Shown piece after piece: positions 60,968-64,000 of a stretch of 64,000 bases of DNA (position 1 is its first letter; each line of letters starts with the position of its first letter). The stretch is from Lachnospiraceae bacterium. GTDB taxonomy: Bacteria; Bacillota; Clostridia; Lachnospirales; Lachnospiraceae. A program made the position numbers and the translations under genes. The notes under the pieces were generated by a model, which searched no databases, had not been told where the DNA came from, and saw nothing but the letters and a program-made list of their open reading frames with translations. Location of the stretch: assembly GCA_015056735.1 (NCBI GenBank), contig SVFT01000007.1, forward strand, positions 103,538 through 167,537, written 5' to 3'.

Positions 60968-62437
60968 ATGAAGCCTGACAAAAAATATATCTCCTGGGGC
61001 GTAACAACGTTCCTTGTATTGGCTGCAGCCATTTCTTTCTACTATGTTCTGTTCCATGGGATCAATATCATGACAGGACTGCAATCCTTTATTAAGATTG
61101 TTATGCCGATCATCGACGGCTTTGTTTTGGCGTATCTCATGACGCCAATCTTAAATTTTCTTGAAGCGAAGATCATTTATCCGATCTTTGAAAGGATCCT
61201 GAAAGCAAAACGTGACGCATTTTCTTTGAGAATAACCAAAAGGATTCGTGTACTCGGCATTTTCTGCACGGTCTTTCTCGTTGTTCTGGTTTTGTATGCT
61301 TTTTTCTCAATTCTGATCCCGCAGCTTGTATACAGTCTGCAGAGTGTGATCCTGATGTTCCCGAAATACATCTATAATCTTGAGAACTGGATCATGCAGG
61401 TGATGGAAGACCATGCCGATCTTGAAAAAGGCATTACCAGTTTCATGAATGAGTATTTTCCCATGCTGGAGAGCTGGGTCAATAACTCTGTTATGCCTAC
61501 CCTTGAAAACATGGATTCCATGACACTCAGTGATATGATCGGTCAGATCGCGTCGATCGTTGTGAAGATCAACGAATTTGCAAAGTTTATCTCTACCGGC
61601 GTGATCGGCGGCGTGATCGGCGGCGTGATCAATGTTGCCAGAGCTTTCTGGAACCTGCTTGTCGGTCTGATCATTTCCATATATCTTTTGTATGATAAGG
61701 AAAAGTTTGCAGGTCAGGGAAAAAAGATGCTGTATTCTATTTTCAGCCTCGACAGAGCAAACATCACAATTTCCAATATACGTTTTATCCACAATACATT
61801 CATCGGATTTATTCTTGGCAAGATCATTGATTCCATTATCATCGGGATCATTTGCTTTATCGGAACCTCTCTGATCGGAACACCCTATCCGGTGCTGGTC
61901 AGCGTTATCGTCGGCGTAACAAATGTAATTCCGTTTTTTGGCCCTTATATCGGAGCGATCCCAAGTGCGATCCTTGTGCTGATGGTCGATCCGCTTCAGT
62001 GCGTATATTTCCTGATCTTTGTCCTTCTGTTGCAGCAATTTGACGGAAATATCCTTGGTCCTGCGATCCTGGGAGAATCAACCGGCTTATCCAGTTTCTG
62101 GGTAATCTTTGCGATCACATTTTTTGGCGGCTTATGGGGTGTATTCGGTATGATCATAGGCGTTCCGCTGTTTGCGATCGTTTATGCAGGCATTAAAGAA
62201 ACAATGAATCGTCGACTGATCGAGCGTGACCTGCCGATCGCAACTGATCTATATCAGAATCTTTCAAAAATACGAGACGATCATACTTTTGTTCTGAATG
62301 AAAAGACAAACAGGAGGAAAGATCATCTGAATCTTTCCGAAGACGAGCTTTTGGGAAAAGGGTATTCTTGGCTCCTTCTTAGAAAGAATAAGAAACATAA
62401 CGATAAAACAAAGAGCGAAACGAGCGAAAAAGAATGA
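60968..62437 (+). CDS. AI-2E family transporter (UPF0118)
   Basis: A 489-residue membrane protein with about eight helices: two near residues 8-60, one near 90-115, then several from 200 on. The family core is seen in FIGTSLIGTPYPVLVSVIVGVTNVIPFFGPYIGAIPSAILVL and the PAILGESTGLSSFWVIFAITFFGGLWGV stretch. Members export autoinducer-2, act as Na+/H+ antiporters or have unknown cargo. The ATG at 60968 has a run of G (57-63) before it; the longer frame from 60914 would include the promoter. The charged C-terminus (about 60 residues) is cytoplasmic. It overlaps dtd by 4 bases. Confidence 0.9.
   Translation: MKPDKKYISWGVTTFLVLAAAISFYYVLFHGINIMTGLQSFIKIVMPIIDGFVLAYLMTPILNFLEAKIIYPIFERILKAKRDAFSLRITKRIRVLGIFCTVFLVVLVLYAFFSILIPQLVYSLQSVILMFPKYIYNLENWIMQVMEDHADLEKGITSFMNEYFPMLESWVNNSVMPTLENMDSMTLSDMIGQIASIVVKINEFAKFISTGVIGGVIGGVINVARAFWNLLVGLIISIYLLYDKEKFAGQGKKMLYSIFSLDRANITISNIRFIHNTFIGFILGKIIDSIIIGIICFIGTSLIGTPYPVLVSVIVGVTNVIPFFGPYIGAIPSAILVLMVDPLQCVYFLIFVLLLQQFDGNILGPAILGESTGLSSFWVIFAITFFGGLWGVFGMIIGVPLFAIVYAGIKETMNRRLIERDLPIATDLYQNLSKIRDDHTFVLNEKTNRRKDHLNLSEDELLGKGYSWLLLRKNKKHNDKTKSETSEKE
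61598..61630 (+). repeat. Short in-frame 12-bp tandem repeat
   Basis: Unit GGCGTGATCGGC, almost three copies, coding Gly-Val-Ile-Gly repeats in a membrane-facing part of the AI-2E-family protein. Confidence 0.8.
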
Positions 62438-62880
62438 GACTTGTAATTCAAAGATGTATAAACGGCAGTGTTTCGATCGATGGTAAAACAGTTGGAGCGA
62501 TCAAACACGGATATGTCGTTCTGGTAGGTATATGCAATGAAGATGATCGGCTGACCGTCGATAAGATGGTCAATAAACTTATCAAACTTCGTATTTGCGA
62601 AGATGCGGAGGGTAAGACGAATCTTTCTATCAGGGATACAGAGGGATCCATTTTGCTGATATCGCAGTTTACGCTCTATGCAGATTGTAAAAAAGGCAAC
62701 AGGCCTAGTTTTGTAAACGCAGGAAGTCCGGATCATGCAAAAGAACTATATGAATACATGATCAATGCGATCGGAGAGGAAGACATTCACTGTGAACATG
62801 GTGAATTCGGCGCCGATATGAAGGTTTCGCTTGTAAATGACGGACCTTTTACTATTGTGCTCGATTCCGATACGCTGTGA
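62434..62880 (+). CDS. dtd: D-aminoacyl-tRNA deacylase
   Basis: A 148-residue DTD. MRLVIQRC start, the SQFTLYAD motif (LLISQFTLYADCKKGNRPSF) and the cis-Pro-type motif NDGPFTIVL (usual NxGPVT) are present. It removes D-amino acids and glycine mischarged on tRNA. Full length and coupled to its neighbours. Confidence 0.96.
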   Translation: MRLVIQRCINGSVSIDGKTVGAIKHGYVVLVGICNEDDRLTVDKMVNKLIKLRICEDAEGKTNLSIRDTEGSILLISQFTLYADCKKGNRPSFVNAGSPDHAKELYEYMINAIGEEDIHCEHGEFGADMKVSLVNDGPFTIVLDSDTL

Positions 62881-62927
62881 GAATATTTTTTCATGACTGC
62901 TACAAGTTTATAAGCAAGTCAACTAAT

Positions 62928-63830
62928 ATGGAACAAAAAGTAAAAATCTTTTTTAAGAATAAACGCGTCCTGATCATCCCTGCTGTTGTCCTTGGACTGA
63001 TCATTGGCGCGTTCTTATATTGTTATCAGAATGATAGTGCAGGAGAGGGGCCATATCTTGAAATTGATGCACTGAATGTGGGAAAGGCGGATTGCCTAAT
63101 CATCACGGATGGCGATCATACGATCCTGATCGATACCGCTACAGCAGATATGTCTTCCGGTATATTGGCGCGTTTGCAGGAATTGCATGTATCTAAGATC
63201 GATCTTATGATCATCACGCATTATGATAAGGATCATATTGGAAGTGCACCTTATATTGTTAAAAACTTCACAATAGAAGAGCTGGTCATGCCGGACTATT
63301 TGCCAGAGGATTCAGAGCGTTTGGAACGTTTGATGGAACTTCCTACAAAGAATAAGCCCAAGCTTATTGCAAAGCCCTATACGGTCCAAATTGGGCCGAT
63401 CAGGCTGGATATCAGACCATGCATCGATTCTGAAAAGCTGATCGCCGAGAAAATCGAAAAAAACAAAGAATTTGATAATGATCAATCTCTTGTAACGATG
63501 CTTACTTTTGAAGGAAAGAATTTTTTGTTCACAGGGGATATTGAAAAAGATCGATGTAAAGAACTGCTCGAAGATGATTCATTTTCTCTGAAGGCAGATT
63601 GGATCAAAATGCCGGAGCACGGAAGGTATCAAAAGAAACTTCCGGATTTAATTGAACAAGTGAATCCGACGTATGCAGTGATCTCAACATCAAATGAAGA
63701 GCAACCTTCAGATAAAACGTTAAAACTCTTAAAAGAGCATAATATAGCGTATTATGGCACTTATGACGGAGATATCGTGACAATCTGCAACAACAGGTCA
63801 GTTATTGAGGTAAATGCAAAAAAATCATAA
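62928..63830 (+). CDS. Membrane-anchored metallo-beta-lactamase-fold protein (ComEC C-domain type)
   Basis: A 300-residue protein with an N-terminal membrane anchor (about 13-31, LIIPAVVLGLIIGAFLYCY) and a metallo-beta-lactamase domain. The metal motif is THYDKDHIG (HxDxDH), with LLIDTATAD, LFTGDIEKD and MPEHGR following. This is the ComEC/Rec2 hydrolase-domain family, whose stand-alone members may be phosphodiesterases or nucleases. The start is uncertain: a GTG at 62877 overlapping the dtd stop (GTGA) would add 17 residues; neither start has a good ribosome site. Confidence 0.85.
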   Translation: MEQKVKIFFKNKRVLIIPAVVLGLIIGAFLYCYQNDSAGEGPYLEIDALNVGKADCLIITDGDHTILIDTATADMSSGILARLQELHVSKIDLMIITHYDKDHIGSAPYIVKNFTIEELVMPDYLPEDSERLERLMELPTKNKPKLIAKPYTVQIGPIRLDIRPCIDSEKLIAEKIEKNKEFDNDQSLVTMLTFEGKNFLFTGDIEKDRCKELLEDDSFSLKADWIKMPEHGRYQKKLPDLIEQVNPTYAVISTSNEEQPSDKTLKLLKEHNIAYYGTYDGDIVTICNNRSVIEVNAKKS

Positions 63831-63845
63831 ACCCGCGTATTTCTC

Positions 63846-63875
63846 AAGGTTATCGCAAACCGCGATAGCCTTTTT
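63846..63875 (+). terminator. Terminator after the metallo-beta-lactamase-fold gene
   Basis: An 11-bp stem with one wobble (63846-63856 with 63862-63872), 5-base loop, T-run to 63875. Nothing recognisable was found from here to the window end. Confidence 0.85.
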
Positions 63876-64000
63876 CTATGTAAAAACGCACGCTTTAAGC
63901 CAGATAAACCCGTTTTTGTGCACACCAAATAAACCTTTAGCACAAGTATTTCAAGACTTAATGCCAAAAGTCAGTGATTTGGCGATTTCTTGCATTAAGT

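Overview
The window reads as chromosome of a low-to-mid GC Gram-positive bacterium of the class Clostridia, most like a Lachnospiraceae member. Supporting signs are L27 with a cleavable N-terminal extension next to the Prp protease, a HisZ/short-HisG system, RbgA, RecU, the TIGR03960/DUF2344 radical SAM pair, the obgE-yhbY-nadD-yqeK-rsfS cluster, a divergent lexA/yneA-like pair, strong AGGAGG-type ribosome sites and several TTG/GTG starts. The genus is not claimed. Coding density is very high, nearly all genes are on the + strand, and no stretch over 300 bases lacks a gene. No rRNA, insertion sequence, prophage or CRISPR array was seen.

Layout. 1-8382: SRP/ribosome biogenesis block (ffh, rpsP, khpA, rimM, trmD, rplS, signal peptidase, rbgA, second signal peptidase, rnhB, FliK-like and FlhB-tail-like genes, yraN), as in the Bacillus ffh-ylqH region. 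8403-8473: tRNA-Gly(CCC). 8614-19154: argH, asd, an EAL protein with a dead GGDEF domain, a degenerate DUF234-type ATPase, topB, a beta-helix acyltransferase-like protein and a PAS/GGDEF-like/GAF protein. 19294-21014: a compact NifU-like/GGGtGRT pair of unknown role with its own terminator. 21100-29992: recG, degV, a type IIA topoisomerase pair, rsmD, coaD and a coiled-coil gene. 30057-35310: amidase, two pseudouridine synthases, a HAD phosphatase, an SDR enzyme, an unrecognised membrane protein and recU. 35418-39788: partial his operon (hisZ, hisG, hisD and a HisF-like/HisI/HisE fusion). 39831-45148: secreted GH25 lysozyme, radical SAM pair and RNase G/E.

45181-53431 is a nucleoside uptake and salvage cassette: lipoprotein binding protein, ABC ATPase, two permeases, two nucleoside hydrolases, a nucleoside phosphorylase and a flavodoxin-fold oxidoreductase. 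It has a near-perfect promoter and lies inside the otherwise conserved rng-rplU junction. 53448-57747 resumes the conserved block (rplU, prp, rpmA, obgE, yhbY, nadD, yqeK, rsfS). 57811-60834 holds lexA, a divergent LysM protein of YneA type under multiple LexA boxes, and on the minus strand a XerS-like recombinase behind a TtcA-like gene. 60968-63830 carries an AI-2E-family membrane protein, dtd and a ComEC-like metallo-beta-lactamase-fold protein.

Best candidates for undescribed biology are the NifU-like/GGGtGRT pair, the HisF-like/HisIE fusion with a lost catalytic Asp, the degenerate ATPase next to topB, and the six-box SOS control region. All positions were read by eye; no database search was run.
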